Notes under the pieces: model-generated
Told to the model about the DNA's origin: nothing
What the model saw: the letters and a program-made list of their open reading frames with translations, nothing else
Databases searched by the model: none
Position numbers and translations under genes: made by a program
Assembly: GCA_902786205.1 (NCBI GenBank)
Contig: CADABQ010000003.1
Span: 29,868-93,867, forward strand
DNA from: an uncultured Lachnospiraceae bacterium
GTDB lineage: Bacteria > Bacillota > Clostridia > Lachnospirales > Lachnospiraceae
Direction: 5' to 3'
Length of the DNA: 64,000 nt
Shown here: in pieces, positions 46,784-56,179 of the stretch
Position numbering within the stretch: position 1 is the first letter of the stretch
How the letters are laid out: each line of letters opens with the position of its first letter

Positions 46784-46812
46784 ATTCTACTATACAGATT
46801 ATCATTTGTAAA
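46784..46812 (-). promoter_or_regulatory. Promoter of der-plsY-gpsA
   Basis: Minus-strand -35 TTTACA (46807-46812), 17-base spacer, -10 TAGAAT (46784-46789). Start of transcription would be near 46777, ~40 nt before the der ATG. Confidence 0.72.
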
Positions 46813-46877
46813 GTTTTTTTCAAAAAATAGACACGCCTGCTATACAAATATCGCAACTGTTCACAACACTTTCATAG

Positions 46878-46908
46878 TAAGTAAGAAAAGGACCACATAA
46901 CGCGGTCC
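46878..46908 (-). terminator. Rho-independent terminator after rpsO
   Basis: Minus-strand stem GGACCGC/GTGGTCC (46902-46908 with 46890-46896, one G-U pair) and 5-base loop, followed by TTTTCTTAC. It ends the rpsO unit just before the der promoter. Confidence 0.85.
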
Positions 46909-46922
46909 CTTCTCCCTATCCA

Positions 46923-47189
46923 TTATTTTCTTAAACCAAGTTTTTCAATCAATGCACGATATCCGTCTAAGTCTTTTTTCTTTAAATAAGCAAGTAAATT
47001 TCTTCTCTGACCTACCATCTTTAAAAGACCTCTTCTAGAATGATGATCCTTTTGATTAACCTTTAAATGCTCAGTTAACTCACTGATTCTTTCTGTTAAT
47101 AAAGCAATTTGAACTTCTGGAGAACCTGTATCTCCTTCTTTTCTACCATAATTTGCAATAATTTCAGCTTTCTTTTCTTTACTAATCAT
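46923..47189 (-). CDS. rpsO: 30S ribosomal protein S15
   Basis: 88-aa S15: [52 protein letters not shown] and the C-terminal [12 protein letters not shown] are all canonical. It binds the central domain of 16S rRNA. ATG at 47187-47189 with AGGAGG seven bases upstream; the longer frame reaching 47300 is not coding. It has its own promoter (47278-47306) and terminator, so it can be expressed apart from ribF. Confidence 0.98.
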   Translation of the reverse strand: MISKEKKAEIIANYGRKEGDTGSPEVQIALLTERISELTEHLKVNQKDHHSRRGLLKMVGQRRNLLAYLKKKDLDGYRALIEKLGLRK

Positions 47190-47277
47190 AATAAATCCTC
47201 CTATAAAATGCCATCTACCAAGATACAGGTCGGATAATCTCCTATATCTGAGCAGTGGTTTACTAAAATACTTATGC

Positions 47278-47306
47278 ATTATATCATAATTCTTGCACAA
47301 AGTAAA
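47278..47306 (-). promoter_or_regulatory. rpsO promoter with extended -10
   Basis: Minus-strand -35 TTTACT (47301-47306), 17-base spacer, TGA then perfect TATAAT (47278-47283). Transcription would begin near 47271, leaving an ~80-nt leader that could host S15 autoregulation; no specific fold is claimed. Confidence 0.78.
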
Positions 47307-47307
47307 C

Positions 47308-48255
47308 CTATATTTTATTTTTTAAACAATTCTTTCTAAGCTGTGCTATATACTCTTCCCCATACTTACGGTCCTTATAAATCTGTTCTTTTAGCGACTG
47401 CAAATTCGGGAATTTTTTCTCTCCCCGCACAAAACATAACAATTCCGTTTTTAATATCTTTCCATACAAATTTCCGTCAAAATCAAATATATATGTTTCT
47501 ACACCAATTTGTTTTTCGCCGCTAACTGTAGGTTTTATTCCTAGATTCGTAATGCCCCCATGTACCCCCTCTTCTAAATATACTTTTGATACATATACAC
47601 CCTTGGGTGGTATAATTTTATGCGGAGCAACCGCTTGATTTATAGTTGGCATTCCTATGGTCCTTCCTAATTGTTGCCCATGAAGCACCTCTCCCGTAAT
47701 TGTATATGGCATCTCCAAAAGTTCGGTTACTTTCTCCATATTTCCTTTTTTTATCTCTTTTCGAATACGAGTGCTACTTACAATCTGACCATCTATAGTA
47801 ATCTTTTCTACATCCACTACCTGATAACCATACTTTGGTGCAAGTTTCTTAAGTAACTCTACGTTTCCTTTTCTGTGATTTCCAAAACGAAAATCCTTTC
47901 CAATAACAATCACTTTTGCATCAACTTTTTCAACTAATATATCTTTGATAAATTTCTCTGGTTCCATAGCTGCGGTCTTTTCCGTAAACGGAAAGGAAAT
48001 CAAGGTATCTACGCCCATCGATTCTAGTTTTTCTATTTTTTCATCCATAGTATCAATCAATTCCGTTTCTGTATCCGAAAACAGATTAGATGGATGAAGC
48101 GCAAATGTAAACACTACTGTTTGTAACTGCTTTTTTTTATAATCTTTTATCGTATCAATTAATAATCGATGTCCCTTATGAATTCCATCAAATTTTCCAA
48201 GACACACTGCTGCATTTTTTAATTGAAAATTTTCCGTATTATAAATGTGTTCCAT
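47308..48255 (-). CDS. ribF: Bifunctional riboflavin kinase / FAD synthetase
   Basis: Makes FMN then FAD. 315 aa. N-terminal FAD-synthetase (nucleotidyltransferase) part with [17 protein letters not shown] and [14 protein letters not shown], followed by [18 protein letters not shown]-terminal riboflavin kinase part with [11 protein letters not shown] and [14 protein letters not shown] 48253-48255 has GGAGGAAG upstream, better placed than the ATG four codons earlier. In the standard truB-ribF-rpsO order. Confidence 0.95.
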   Translation of the reverse strand: MEHIYNTENFQLKNAAVCLGKFDGIHKGHRLLIDTIKDYKKKQLQTVVFTFALHPSNLFSDTETELIDTMDEKIEKLESMGVDTLISFPFTEKTAAMEPEKFIKDILVEKVDAKVIVIGKDFRFGNHRKGNVELLKKLAPKYGYQVVDVEKITIDGQIVSSTRIRKEIKKGNMEKVTELLEMPYTITGEVLHGQQLGRTIGMPTINQAVAPHKIIPPKGVYVSKVYLEEGVHGGITNLGIKPTVSGEKQIGVETYIFDFDGNLYGKILKTELLCFVRGEKKFPNLQSLKEQIYKDRKYGEEYIAQLRKNCLKNKI

Positions 48256-48381
48256 GACTTCCTCCATCTTTTAACATTCTGCACTATTTTTTCATGTTGC
48301 ATAGTTGTTTCTAAGTAGTACAGAAGAATTGCTCTTTGCAAAAACTTATTATTATGCTAAAAAATATGCAAAAATTCTAAT

Positions 48382-49287
48382 CTATGATTCTAAAAACATT
48401 TTTACCGGTCGATATTGTTTCTGTTCCAAATCCCATCTATATATTGCCACAAATTTTCCTTGACTATCATATACACGCACTTGCTCTGTTTCTATATTCT
48501 GCACTTTTTTTACCACACCTTTTAATAGAGCATTCCCATTATACAATAATTTATCTCCCTTTTCCATCACCTGTATTGCCGAAAAATCATCTAATGCCTT
48601 TTCAGGAGAACATAAATAGGATAATAATTCTCCCTTTTCCTGTAACTGTTCAATTTTCTTTAAGGGTAAACTATCTTTTATGCAAAACGTACTGACCTGT
48701 GTACGAAGCAAACTTACCATACAGGCTCCACATGCAAGCTTCTCCCCAATATCATGACACAAGGTACGAATGTAAGTTCCTTTGGAACAGGAAACATCCA
48801 TTGCAATCTCATTTCTATTTAAATCTATTTTAATATTATCAATAGAATAAATGTTTACAAGACAAGGTTTCCGTTCTATCGTTTTACCTTCTCTTGCATA
48901 TTCATATAACTTTTTTCCATTTACCTTTTTAGCAGAATACATAGGTGGTATCTGTGCATACTCTCCTACAAAAGATTGTATTATATTTATAACCTGTGGT
49001 TCTGTACAAGAAACATTCTTTTCTTCTAGTATTTTTCCCGTAATATCCTGTGTGTCCGTTATTATACCCAATCGAAACACAGTATGATACGTTTTACTTT
49101 TGTCTGTAAGCATATCACATAATTTTGTAGCAGTTCCCAAACAAACTGGTAATACGCCTTCCGCATCTGGGTCAAGCGTACCTGTATGACCAATCTTTTT
49201 TTGATGTACAATTCCCCGCAGTTTCGCTACGACATCATGTGATGTAAAACCTTTTTCTTTGTAAACATTCAAAATACCATTCATCAT
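48382..49287 (-). CDS. truB: tRNA pseudouridine-55 synthase
   Basis: Forms pseudouridine 55 in the T-loop of tRNAs. 301 aa: MNGILNVYKEKGFTSHDVVA, KIGHTGTLDPDAEGVLPVCLG with the catalytic Asp (in LDPDA), YSAKKVNGKKLYEYAREG and GTYIRTLCHDIGE. Two tandem ATGs start it (49285-49287 or the next codon). It begins five bases after the nrnA stop. Confidence 0.96.
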   Translation of the reverse strand: MMNGILNVYKEKGFTSHDVVAKLRGIVHQKKIGHTGTLDPDAEGVLPVCLGTATKLCDMLTDKSKTYHTVFRLGIITDTQDITGKILEEKNVSCTEPQVINIIQSFVGEYAQIPPMYSAKKVNGKKLYEYAREGKTIERKPCLVNIYSIDNIKIDLNRNEIAMDVSCSKGTYIRTLCHDIGEKLACGACMVSLLRTQVSTFCIKDSLPLKKIEQLQEKGELLSYLCSPEKALDDFSAIQVMEKGDKLLYNGNALLKGVVKKVQNIETEQVRVYDSQGKFVAIYRWDLEQKQYRPVKMFLES

Positions 49288-49292
49288 GAAAA

Positions 49293-50270
49293 TTATTTTC
49301 TCTCTTTCCTTTTATTCAACTGTATATCCGCCAATTCAAGCAAAATATTCATAATATCATAATACGTTCCAGACATTGTACAACCGGCAGCTTTTACATG
49401 TCCACCACCGCCAAAATGTTTTGCAATGGAAGCAACATTAATTTTATCTCCAGAGCGCATACTTACTTTGTATACAAGCGGTTCTATTTCATGCACCAAA
49501 ACAGCCATTTCCACACCATCTGTAAGCTTTAATTGTTCAACGATACCATCTAAATCCGAACTTGTAGCACCATAAAACTTCATTATTTTATTCGTAACAC
49601 AACTAGCAATTACTTTACCATTTAATAGTAAAATACTTTCCAGCAAAACACGACCCAAAATTTGATTTTGAACATAGGATTTATGATAAAACGTCTGGTC
49701 AAGCAAAGTGTTCGTATCTACACCTTTTTCAATCAATACTCCTGCAATTTCCATTGTTCGTTTAGAAGTACAAGAATATTTGAACACACCACTATCATGG
49801 GCGATTCCTAAATATAATGCTGTTGCTACATCTGTGTTGATCTTTGTATCATCCAATAATTCATACAAGACTTCTGACGCCGAACTAGCCTTAGGCGCAA
49901 TAAAATTTAATGCAGCATATCCAATATTACTGATGTGATGATCAATACATATAGTCTCCTTCGCTTCCTCAAATACCTTTGCACCATCTCCTAGCCGTTC
50001 CTTATCACCACAATCTAGTGAAAAAAACAAATCATACTGATCTAGAGCTTCCTTAAAACCAATTTGGTATGAATCTTTTTCAAATAGTTCTGCAAATTGC
50101 GTTGGCATCGACTCGAAGAAAACATCAACCTTCTTTTCTGGAAAAGCCATACACAAATATCGATATAATGCCATGCAGGAACCGACGCAATCTCCATCCG
50201 GCCTTACATGACCACCAATAGCAATTGTCTGTGCATTTTGTACCTTTATCCACATATCCTCTTTACTCAT
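49293..50270 (-). CDS. nrnA: DHH-family nanoRNase / pAp phosphatase
   Basis: 325-aa DHH-DHHA1 phosphoesterase that degrades nano-RNAs and pAp. Metal-binding motifs IGGHVRPDGDCVGSCMAL, SLDCGDKERLGDG, CIDHHISN (the DHH motif) and LGIAHDSGVFKYS, and the C-terminal GGGGHVKAAGCTM that binds substrate. ATG at 50268-50270. Standard position between rbfA and truB, though a terminator-like hairpin lies upstream (50335-50370). Confidence 0.93.
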   Translation of the reverse strand: MSKEDMWIKVQNAQTIAIGGHVRPDGDCVGSCMALYRYLCMAFPEKKVDVFFESMPTQFAELFEKDSYQIGFKEALDQYDLFFSLDCGDKERLGDGAKVFEEAKETICIDHHISNIGYAALNFIAPKASSASEVLYELLDDTKINTDVATALYLGIAHDSGVFKYSCTSKRTMEIAGVLIEKGVDTNTLLDQTFYHKSYVQNQILGRVLLESILLLNGKVIASCVTNKIMKFYGATSSDLDGIVEQLKLTDGVEMAVLVHEIEPLVYKVSMRSGDKINVASIAKHFGGGGHVKAAGCTMSGTYYDIMNILLELADIQLNKRKERK

Positions 50271-50331
50271 TTTTCATTCTCCATTCTCTCCATCATTTAT
50301 GCGACACAAAACATATTATTACTCTATAGAG

Positions 50332-50372
50332 TGAAAAAGACACCCCAATTCAGCATAAGCTGAAAAGGGGCT
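50332..50372 (-). terminator. Terminator-like hairpin between rbfA and nrnA
   Basis: Minus-strand stem: CCCC plus TTTCAGC (50359-50370) pairing with GCTGAA plus GGGG (50343-50354), then TGTCTTTTTC. It would reduce or end transcription from the nusA-infB-rbfA part before nrnA-truB-ribF. No clear promoter for nrnA was found downstream of it, so partial readthrough is likely. Confidence 0.75.
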
Positions 50373-50377
50373 GATTT

Positions 50378-50749
50378 TTATTCTTCCTTATCATGGATAT
50401 CCTTTGTTACATCATCAATCAATTTTGACATATTAACACCATATTCAATTGATTCATCCATATAAAATTTCAATTCTGGTGTATTACGAAGATTAATGGT
50501 ACTTGCCAAATGTCGTCTGATAAATGGTGTAGCACTTTTTAACCCTTCAAGTGTAGCTTGTTTCTTCTCATCGGAACCAAGTACGCTCACATATACTTTT
50601 GCCTGTTTCAAATCTGGAGTAACATCAACAGCTATTACAGAAGTCATCGGATCAATACGTGGATCTTTCATTTCCATACTAATTACTTTACTTAGCTCTC
50701 GTTGCACTTCCATATTAACACGAGTATTTTTTATACTATTTTTTCTCAT
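50378..50749 (-). CDS. rbfA: 30S ribosome-binding factor A
   Basis: 123-aa KH-type factor for 16S rRNA 5'-end maturation and cold adaptation. Typical opening RVNMEVQRELSKVISMEMKD, DPRIDPMTSVIAVDVTPDLK and KVYVSVLGSDEKK, with the C-terminal RRHLASTINLRNTPELKFYMDES. ATG with GGAGGTGT upstream. Directly follows infB (22 bases). Confidence 0.96.
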   Translation of the reverse strand: MRKNSIKNTRVNMEVQRELSKVISMEMKDPRIDPMTSVIAVDVTPDLKQAKVYVSVLGSDEKKQATLEGLKSATPFIRRHLASTINLRNTPELKFYMDESIEYGVNMSKLIDDVTKDIHDKEE

Positions 50750-50771
50750 AACTACACCTCCAATTTACTTT

Positions 50772-53504
50772 CTATCTTGGAACCTCTTCCATAATATAGA
50801 TTTCTACCTGATCTTCTTCTTTGATGTCGTTAAATCCTTCAAATACAAGACCACATTCATAACCTGCTTTTACTTCCTTTACGTCATCTTTAAAACGTTT
50901 CAAAGACGCCAATTCACCTTCAAAAATCTTTTCTCCATCACGACTAATTCTAGCCTTTGAATTACGAACAATCTTTCCATCCAAAACATAGGATCCAGCA
51001 ATCATACCAACGCCAGAAGCTTTAAATGTTTGACGAACTTCAGCATGACCAATAACCTTTTCCTCATAAATAGGATCTAGCATACCCTTCATAGCAGCTT
51101 CCACATCTTCAATTGCGTTGTAAATGACTTTATACAAACGTAAATCTACGCCCTCTGTATCAGCCATTTCCTTTGCCGTTGATTCTGGACGAACATTAAA
51201 TCCTATGATAATTGCATTGGATGCACTAGCAAGTGAAACATCTGATTCGTTGATTGCACCAACGCCTCCGTGAATAACACGAATAGCCACTTCATCATTG
51301 GAAAGCTTTAATAAACTTTGTTTTACTGCCTCTACAGAGCCCTGTACATCTGCCTTTACAATCAAATTCAATTCTTTAATATTACCTGCCTGAATCTGAT
51401 CAAATAATCCATCTAAAGATAATCTTGATTTTGTATCTGCTAAAAGTTTTTCTCTTCCCTGTTCTATATATACCTCAGCAATATTTCTTGCTTCTTTATC
51501 ATTTTCAGTAACCAAGAAAATTTCTCCAGCTTCCGGTACCTCATTTAATCCTAAAATTTCTACCGGAGTAGAAGGCGTAGCTTCTTTTACTCTACGTCCT
51601 TTATCATCAATCATGGCTCTTACTTTACCATATGCCTTTCCAACTGCAAGAGAATCTCCTACATGTAAAGTACCCTTTTGTACAAGAACTGTAGCAACCG
51701 GTCCACGGCCTTTGTCAAGCTGTGCTTCAATAACAACACCACGCGCCTCACGATTTGGATTAGCCTTTAATTCCATTACTTCAGCAGTCAAAAGAATCAT
51801 TTCCAACAGGTCTTCAATACCCTGGCCAGTATGTGCTGAAACAGGTACAAAAGCTGTTGTACCACCCCAATCTTCTGCAATAAGTTCATATTCTACTAAT
51901 TCCTGTTTTACACGTTCAATATTTGCGCTTTCCTTATCAATTTTATTTACAGCAACAATGATTTCAACTCCTGCTGCTTTCGCATGACTGATAGCCTCAA
52001 CGGTCTGTGGCATTACACCATCATCTGCAGCCACAACTAAAATAGCAATATCAGTTGACTGCGCACCACGCATACGCATTGATGTAAATGCTTCGTGTCC
52101 CGGAGTATCCAAAAATGTAATTTTTTCTCCATTTACAGATACCATATATGCACCAATATGCTGTGTAATACCGCCCGCTTCTTTTTCTGTAACATTTGTT
52201 TTCCGAATTGCATCAAGCAAAGAAGTTTTACCATGATCAACATGACCCATAACACAAATTACAGGTGGACGTTTCTTCATTTTGCTTTCATCCTCTTCGT
52301 CCTCTTTTAAAAGTTCAGCAATTACATCAACCTTTTCTTCTAATTCAGCAATCACATTATATTCCAATGCCAATTCTTCTGCTTCTTCAAAAGTAATCTC
52401 CTGATTAATTGTAACCATTTTTCCTTGCATAAATAACTTTTTAACCACAGCGGCAGGCTGTAATTTTAATTTATCTGCAAATTCTTTAATTGTCATTTTT
52501 TCTGGTAAAGTAATTGACTTAATACCATCATCTGGCTCTTTTTCCACAATTACTGGCTTCGGCATAATAAATGCACCCTTTCTATTTGGATCTTTCTTTG
52601 GCTTCTCCATAGGTAATTCATCATCCAAGTCACGTCTATTATTGTTCTTTTTCTTATTATTGTATCCATTACCATTTCGCTGTGCATTGTTTCTTCCACC
52701 AGACTTCTCTGTTGGTTTATCAAATACAACGGAAGCAAACGGATCGCTATTCCTATTTCCGCCTCTGTCGTTTCTTCCATTATTACGACCAAATCCATTT
52801 CTATTATCGTTACGGTTATTATTGCGGTTAAATCCACCTCTGTCGTTTCCATTGCGATCATTGTTTCGATTATTATATCCGCCTCTGTCATTTCCGTTTC
52901 GATCATTGTTTCGATTACCATTTTTGTTGTAACCATTGCGATCATTATTTCGGTTATTATAATTTCCTCTATCATTTCCGTTTCGATTCTCTCTTCTTTC
53001 CCCGTTACGGTTAGAAGAATTACGGTCATTATTTCTGGAACGATCGTTTCTATTTGGCTTATCTGTTGTTGTGTTTTCCTTATGTTCTATATCTGTTTTC
53101 TTTTCTTGCTCTTTATTTGATGCTACTTCTTCTTTTTTATTCTCTTTTTTCTGATTGTTTTCCTTCGATGTTTCCACCTTCTTCTCTTGCTCCCTATTTT
53201 CTTCTTTCTTAGTTGTACTTTCTTTCTTTTCCGCTTTCTTATTTTCTTCGGTGTGCTTTTCTGTTTTTGCTTCCTTTTTGTTCTTTTCCTCTGTCTCTTT
53301 CTTTTTTGCTGTATCTGTATTAGAAGCTTCTTTCTTTTCTTCTAATGGTTGAAATGATTTTAAGACAAACGCAATTGCCTCATCTTCAATGTTGCTATTA
53401 TGACTCTTTACCTCAAAACCATTTTCATTTAGAGCCTTTATTAACTCTTTACTCGTTCGATTAAGGCTTTTTGCAATTTCATACACCTTCATCTTTGTTG
53501 CCAT
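50772..53504 (-). CDS. infB: Translation initiation factor IF-2
   Basis: GTPase that brings initiator tRNA to the 30S subunit. 910 aa. N-terminal IF2_N ([20 protein letters not shown]), a Lys/Glu-rich stretch (~55-150), then an Asn/Arg/Gly-rich low-complexity block (~150-265), second IF2_N-like part ([20 protein letters not shown]) and the G domain: [26 protein letters not shown], followed by domains II-IV. The core from ~330 on is standard. ATG at 53502-53504 with AGGTAAG upstream. Confidence 0.97.
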   Translation of the reverse strand: MATKMKVYEIAKSLNRTSKELIKALNENGFEVKSHNSNIEDEAIAFVLKSFQPLEEKKEASNTDTAKKKETEEKNKKEAKTEKHTEENKKAEKKESTTKKEENREQEKKVETSKENNQKKENKKEEVASNKEQEKKTDIEHKENTTTDKPNRNDRSRNNDRNSSNRNGERRENRNGNDRGNYNNRNNDRNGYNKNGNRNNDRNGNDRGGYNNRNNDRNGNDRGGFNRNNNRNDNRNGFGRNNGRNDRGGNRNSDPFASVVFDKPTEKSGGRNNAQRNGNGYNNKKKNNNRRDLDDELPMEKPKKDPNRKGAFIMPKPVIVEKEPDDGIKSITLPEKMTIKEFADKLKLQPAAVVKKLFMQGKMVTINQEITFEEAEELALEYNVIAELEEKVDVIAELLKEDEEDESKMKKRPPVICVMGHVDHGKTSLLDAIRKTNVTEKEAGGITQHIGAYMVSVNGEKITFLDTPGHEAFTSMRMRGAQSTDIAILVVAADDGVMPQTVEAISHAKAAGVEIIVAVNKIDKESANIERVKQELVEYELIAEDWGGTTAFVPVSAHTGQGIEDLLEMILLTAEVMELKANPNREARGVVIEAQLDKGRGPVATVLVQKGTLHVGDSLAVGKAYGKVRAMIDDKGRRVKEATPSTPVEILGLNEVPEAGEIFLVTENDKEARNIAEVYIEQGREKLLADTKSRLSLDGLFDQIQAGNIKELNLIVKADVQGSVEAVKQSLLKLSNDEVAIRVIHGGVGAINESDVSLASASNAIIIGFNVRPESTAKEMADTEGVDLRLYKVIYNAIEDVEAAMKGMLDPIYEEKVIGHAEVRQTFKASGVGMIAGSYVLDGKIVRNSKARISRDGEKIFEGELASLKRFKDDVKEVKAGYECGLVFEGFNDIKEEDQVEIYIMEEVPR
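52725..53060 (-). repeat. Asn/Arg/Gly repeat block inside infB
   Basis: About 110 residues built from short units such as [17 protein letters not shown] and RGGYNN, with matching repeats at DNA level (ATCATTGTTTCGATTA-like units, plus strand). Length of this block probably varies between strains by slippage or recombination. Charged, disordered IF-2 linkers are known; an RNG-rich one resembles RGG-type RNA-binding tracts. Confidence 0.85.
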
Positions 53505-53559
53505 ACATCTTACCTCTTTCCTTTTAATTTGTTCTTACCCGTTCTCTTTGATCATTATA

Positions 53560-53862
53560 CTACACAAACTGCTTTTTTATCGCTTTTGCTAATCCGGCAT
53601 CCGTAACCGCCAAAGACGCTCGCATCTGCTTTCCGATTGCATGGCCCAACAATTCCTTACTACCCATAGTATACAATGGAACCTGATAAAATTCACACAT
53701 ATTTCCAAACATCTTTTTTGTATTATCCGATACATCTTCTGCCAGAATTACAATTTTTGCTTTTCCATCCTTTACAGCCTTTTCTGTCATAAATTCTCCA
53801 CTGACAACTTTTCTTCCCCGTGCTGCCAAACCAAGATACCCATATATTTTACTTTCGTTCAA
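53560..53862 (-). CDS. ylxQ: L7Ae-family ribosomal protein YlxQ
   Basis: 100-aa K-turn binding protein of the L7Ae/L30e/S12e/Gadd45 family encoded in the nusA operon; B. subtilis YlxQ is the model. KIYGYLGLAARGRKVVSGEF, AKIVILAEDVSDNTKKMF and YTMGSKELLGHAIGKQMRAS are family hallmarks. The start is TTG (53860-53862) with AAAGGAG ten bases upstream, and it overlaps ylxR by 14 bases. Confidence 0.9.
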   Translation of the reverse strand: MNESKIYGYLGLAARGRKVVSGEFMTEKAVKDGKAKIVILAEDVSDNTKKMFGNMCEFYQVPLYTMGSKELLGHAIGKQMRASLAVTDAGLAKAIKKQFV

Positions 53863-54124
53863 GTTGCTTCAACTCCTTTTCTAACGCATCATATACCTGT
53901 GAAGGAATTGCCATTCTCAAACTTTTATCCAATGCTTTTGTCTTTTTTGCTTTTACCAAGCAGGAAGAAGAACAACAAATATATGCTCCACGTCCATTTT
54001 GCTTTCCTGTACTGTCAAACAAAATCTCACCATCTGGTGTTTTTATGATACGTAACAACTCTGTTTTTAATTTCATTTCATTACAACCCACACACTGTCT
54101 GGACGGTTTTTTTCTTTTTACCAT
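53849..54124 (-). CDS. ylxR: YlxR family RNA-binding protein (DUF448)
   Basis: 91-aa protein of the nusA operon. The conserved core KPSRQCVGCNEMKLKTELLRI and GRGAYICCSSSCLVKAKKTKAL defines DUF448; the Cys residues are typical. ATG 54122-54124 follows AGGAGC; the longer frame to 54151 has no ribosome site. Role: RNA binding and regulation; YlxR has been reported to act as a nucleoid- or RNase P-associated regulator in Firmicutes, not testable here. Confidence 0.92.
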   Translation of the reverse strand: MVKRKKPSRQCVGCNEMKLKTELLRIIKTPDGEILFDSTGKQNGRGAYICCSSSCLVKAKKTKALDKSLRMAIPSQVYDALEKELKQLERK

Positions 54125-54171
54125 ATAAAAAGCTCCTTCTTTTTTATGCAAAGCATTCTTTTACTTTTCAT

Positions 54172-55248
54172 TTACTCAACAACTGGCGGCTCCGTTGGTG
54201 CCAATCCGACTTGCGATTCACTCTTAATATCAATTTTATAATTTGTAAGACGAGCAGCCAATCTTGCATTTTGTCCTTCCTTGCCGATTGCAAGAGATAA
54301 CTGATAATCAGGAACAACAACTTCCGCACTTTTTTCTTCTGCATTCACAGTAACTGACACAACTTTAGCAGGACTTAGTGCATTTTCAATTAAAATTGCA
54401 GGATCTTCATCCCATGTAATAATGTCAATTTTTTCTCCACGTAATTCCTCAACAATTGCATTAACTCTAGCACCGTTTACGCCAACACATGCCCCAACCG
54501 GATCTACATCCTTTTCTGCTGTCCATACTGCCATTTTGGTTCTGGAACCAGCTTCTCTGGCAATACTTTTTATTTCAACCGTACCGTCTTTTACTTCTGC
54601 TACTTCTGATTCAAATAATCTTTTTACTAATTCTGGATGTGTTCTAGATACAATAATCTTTGGTCCCTTTGTTGTATCCTTAACTTCAACAATATACAGT
54701 TTAATACGTTCTGTTGGTTTGAATTTTTCACCTCTAACTTGCTCATTTTCTGTCAATACAGCATCTACTTTACCAAGATTTACACTGATGTTTTTACCAA
54801 TATAACGCTGTACAATCCCAGTAATCACTTCTTTTTCCATACTGTAATACTGTTCGTACAATCCTTTTCTTTCTTCTTCACGAATCTTCTGTACAACAAC
54901 TTGTTTTGCTTTTTGCGCTGCAATACGTCCAAAATTCTTTGGTGTTACTTCAACGCGAACTGTATCTCCTATTTGGTTTTTAGGAAATTTTACCTTAGCC
55001 TCTACTGCATCAATCTGTGTCACAGGATCTTCTACCTCCTCCACGATTTCTCTTTCAGCAAAGACAGTAACATTTCCAGTTTCTCTATTGATGTTTACTT
55101 GAATGTTATCACTTTTACCGTAATGATTCTTGCAAGCAACAAGCAATGAATTTTCAAGTGCTTCTAACAAAATTTCTTTGCTAATTCCTTTTTCTTTTTC
55201 AATTTGATTTAATGCCTGAATTAAATCTGCATTTCCATTTGCTTTCAT
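54172..55248 (-). CDS. nusA: Transcription termination/antitermination factor NusA
   Basis: 358 aa with N-terminal RNAP-binding domain (LIQALNQIEKEKGISKEILL), S1 domain (GIVQRYIGKNISVNLGKVDA) and two KH domains (GACVGVNGARVNAIVEELRG, VVPDYQLSLAIGKEGQNARLA). It lacks the acidic C-terminal repeats of proteobacterial NusA, as usual in Firmicutes. ATG with AGGAGGATATAACA upstream. Preceded by a 151-base gap with a possible promoter (55321-55348). Confidence 0.97.
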   Translation of the reverse strand: MKANGNADLIQALNQIEKEKGISKEILLEALENSLLVACKNHYGKSDNIQVNINRETGNVTVFAEREIVEEVEDPVTQIDAVEAKVKFPKNQIGDTVRVEVTPKNFGRIAAQKAKQVVVQKIREEERKGLYEQYYSMEKEVITGIVQRYIGKNISVNLGKVDAVLTENEQVRGEKFKPTERIKLYIVEVKDTTKGPKIIVSRTHPELVKRLFESEVAEVKDGTVEIKSIAREAGSRTKMAVWTAEKDVDPVGACVGVNGARVNAIVEELRGEKIDIITWDEDPAILIENALSPAKVVSVTVNAEEKSAEVVVPDYQLSLAIGKEGQNARLAARLTNYKIDIKSESQVGLAPTEPPVVE

Positions 55249-55320
55249 TGTTATATCCTCCTAAATTTTGTTCCTTATCATATATTTAAATTTCATATTA
55301 CTTTTCATTTTTGGTACATT

Positions 55321-55348
55321 ACTATATTATTTTCGGCATATTTGTAAA
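55321..55348 (-). promoter_or_regulatory. Possible internal promoter for nusA-infB
   Basis: Minus-strand TTTACA (55343-55348), 16-base spacer, TATAGT (55321-55326), in the rimP-nusA gap. Plausible second start for the operon; spacer slightly short. Confidence 0.5.
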
Positions 55349-55399
55349 TAATACTTATGTTTAATACCAAACTCAAAGTACCCTAGTCATCTTTTCACT

Positions 55400-55906
55400 T
55401 TAAAAATGAATTGCCAGTCGAATAATTGCTACATCTTTGCGTGGAATTTGCAGAGCATCGTCGATAGAATCCGCCTCATCAAATACCACCTTAAAACAAT
55501 CCTGATCAAAATCCTTCAAATAGCAAAAAAACTCTTTTGTCTTAACAAGTTTTCCTTTTTCATCGTATAGCTCAATTGCCTTATACAATTTTATTTCCAC
55601 TTCTTTTCCTATACTTCGAATAAAATCTTTTTCTTTTTTTAATTGCCTTCCCAACCCTGGAGAACTAACCTCTAAAATATAGGCATCTGGTATAAAATCT
55701 TCTTGATCGAGCAATTCACTTAGTTCCCGGCTCACAATTTCACAATCATCCACTGTAATTCCGCCTTCTTTATCAATATAAGCTCTCAAATACCACGTAG
55801 ATCCTTCTTTTACATATTCCACATCCACTAATTCAAATTGATTTTTTTCAACCAACGGTAAAATCAATTCTTCCGTTCGCTTTTCATATTCTTCTCTCAC
55901 ACTCAT
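55400..55906 (-). CDS. rimP: Ribosome maturation factor RimP
   Basis: 168-aa factor for 30S maturation. KRTEELILPLVEKNQFELVDVEYVK spans the N-terminal domain start (two short parts), DKEGGITVDDCEIVSRELSE and YILEVSSPGLGRQLKKEKDF are the family signatures. ATG 55904-55906 is six bases after AGGAGG; an ATG two codons upstream abuts the ribosome site and is not usable. It lies only ~30 bases after the tRNA terminator, with no evident promoter of its own. Confidence 0.95.
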   Translation of the reverse strand: MSVREEYEKRTEELILPLVEKNQFELVDVEYVKEGSTWYLRAYIDKEGGITVDDCEIVSRELSELLDQEDFIPDAYILEVSSPGLGRQLKKEKDFIRSIGKEVEIKLYKAIELYDEKGKLVKTKEFFCYLKDFDQDCFKVVFDEADSIDDALQIPRKDVAIIRLAIHF

Positions 55907-55933
55907 ACGCATCCTCCTATCTTACTGACAGAT

Positions 55934-55964
55934 AAAACTAAAAGAGTGGACTTTCGTCCACTCT
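55934..55964 (-). terminator. Terminator of the tRNA-Glu/tRNA-Gly unit
   Basis: Minus-strand perfect 9-bp stem AGAGTGGAC/GTCCACTCT (55956-55964 with 55943-55951) with GAAA loop, followed by TTTAGTTTTA. It separates the tRNAs from rimP-nusA but the T-tract is interrupted, so readthrough is conceivable. Confidence 0.85.
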
Positions 55965-55992
55965 CGCATAATCCGCATCATTCTGTAACACA

Positions 55993-56063
55993 AGCGGGTG
56001 ATGGGAATCGAACCCACGTATCTAGCTTGGAAGGCTAGTGTTCTACCATTGAACTACACCCGC
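55993..56063 (-). tRNA. tRNA-Gly (anticodon UCC)
   Basis: 71-nt cloverleaf: acceptor GCGGGTG/CACCCGC, anticodon stem CTAGC/GCTAG around loop CTTCCAA (anticodon TCC), T arm TGGGTTCGATTCCCA. Discriminator base T; CCA is not encoded, so it is added after transcription. Lies 30 bases after tRNA-Glu. Confidence 0.97.
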
Positions 56064-56093
56064 ATAATGGCTGCTAAACCTAATTAGCAACAA

Positions 56094-56165
56094 CAGCTCG
56101 TAGGGGAATCGAACCCCTGTTTCCGCCGTGAGAGGGCGGCGTCTTAGCCGCTTGACCAACGAGCC
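56094..56165 (-). tRNA. tRNA-Glu (anticodon CUC)
   Basis: 72-nt cloverleaf: acceptor GGCTCGT/ACGAGCT (first pair G-U), anticodon stem CCGCC/GGCGG around loop CTCTCAC (anticodon CTC), T arm AGGGGTTCGATTCCCCT, discriminator G, no encoded CCA. It is the minor Glu isoacceptor reading GAG; the D arm has the extra bases usual in tRNA-Glu. First gene after the promoter at 56180-56208. Confidence 0.97.
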
Positions 56166-56179
56166 ATCTGACAAAAGAT

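Noticed and set aside
46923..47300. 125-aa version of S15 with an N-terminal extension
   Set aside because: The AGGAGG site sits before the internal ATG at 47187-47189, giving the standard 88 residues; the promoter of rpsO lies within the supposed extension.
52642..52932. Leu/Pro/Phe-rich plus-strand frame opposite infB and the overlapping 159-aa minus frame
   Set aside because: They are shadow frames of the repeat tract of infB; no ribosome site and composition that follows from the repeats.
52725..53060. CRISPR-like array (short repeated units)
   Set aside because: Units are very short, in frame with infB and without unique spacers.
53155..53352. Ser/Phe-rich plus-strand frame with apparent membrane helices
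   Set aside because: Antisense image of the Lys/Glu-rich part of infB.
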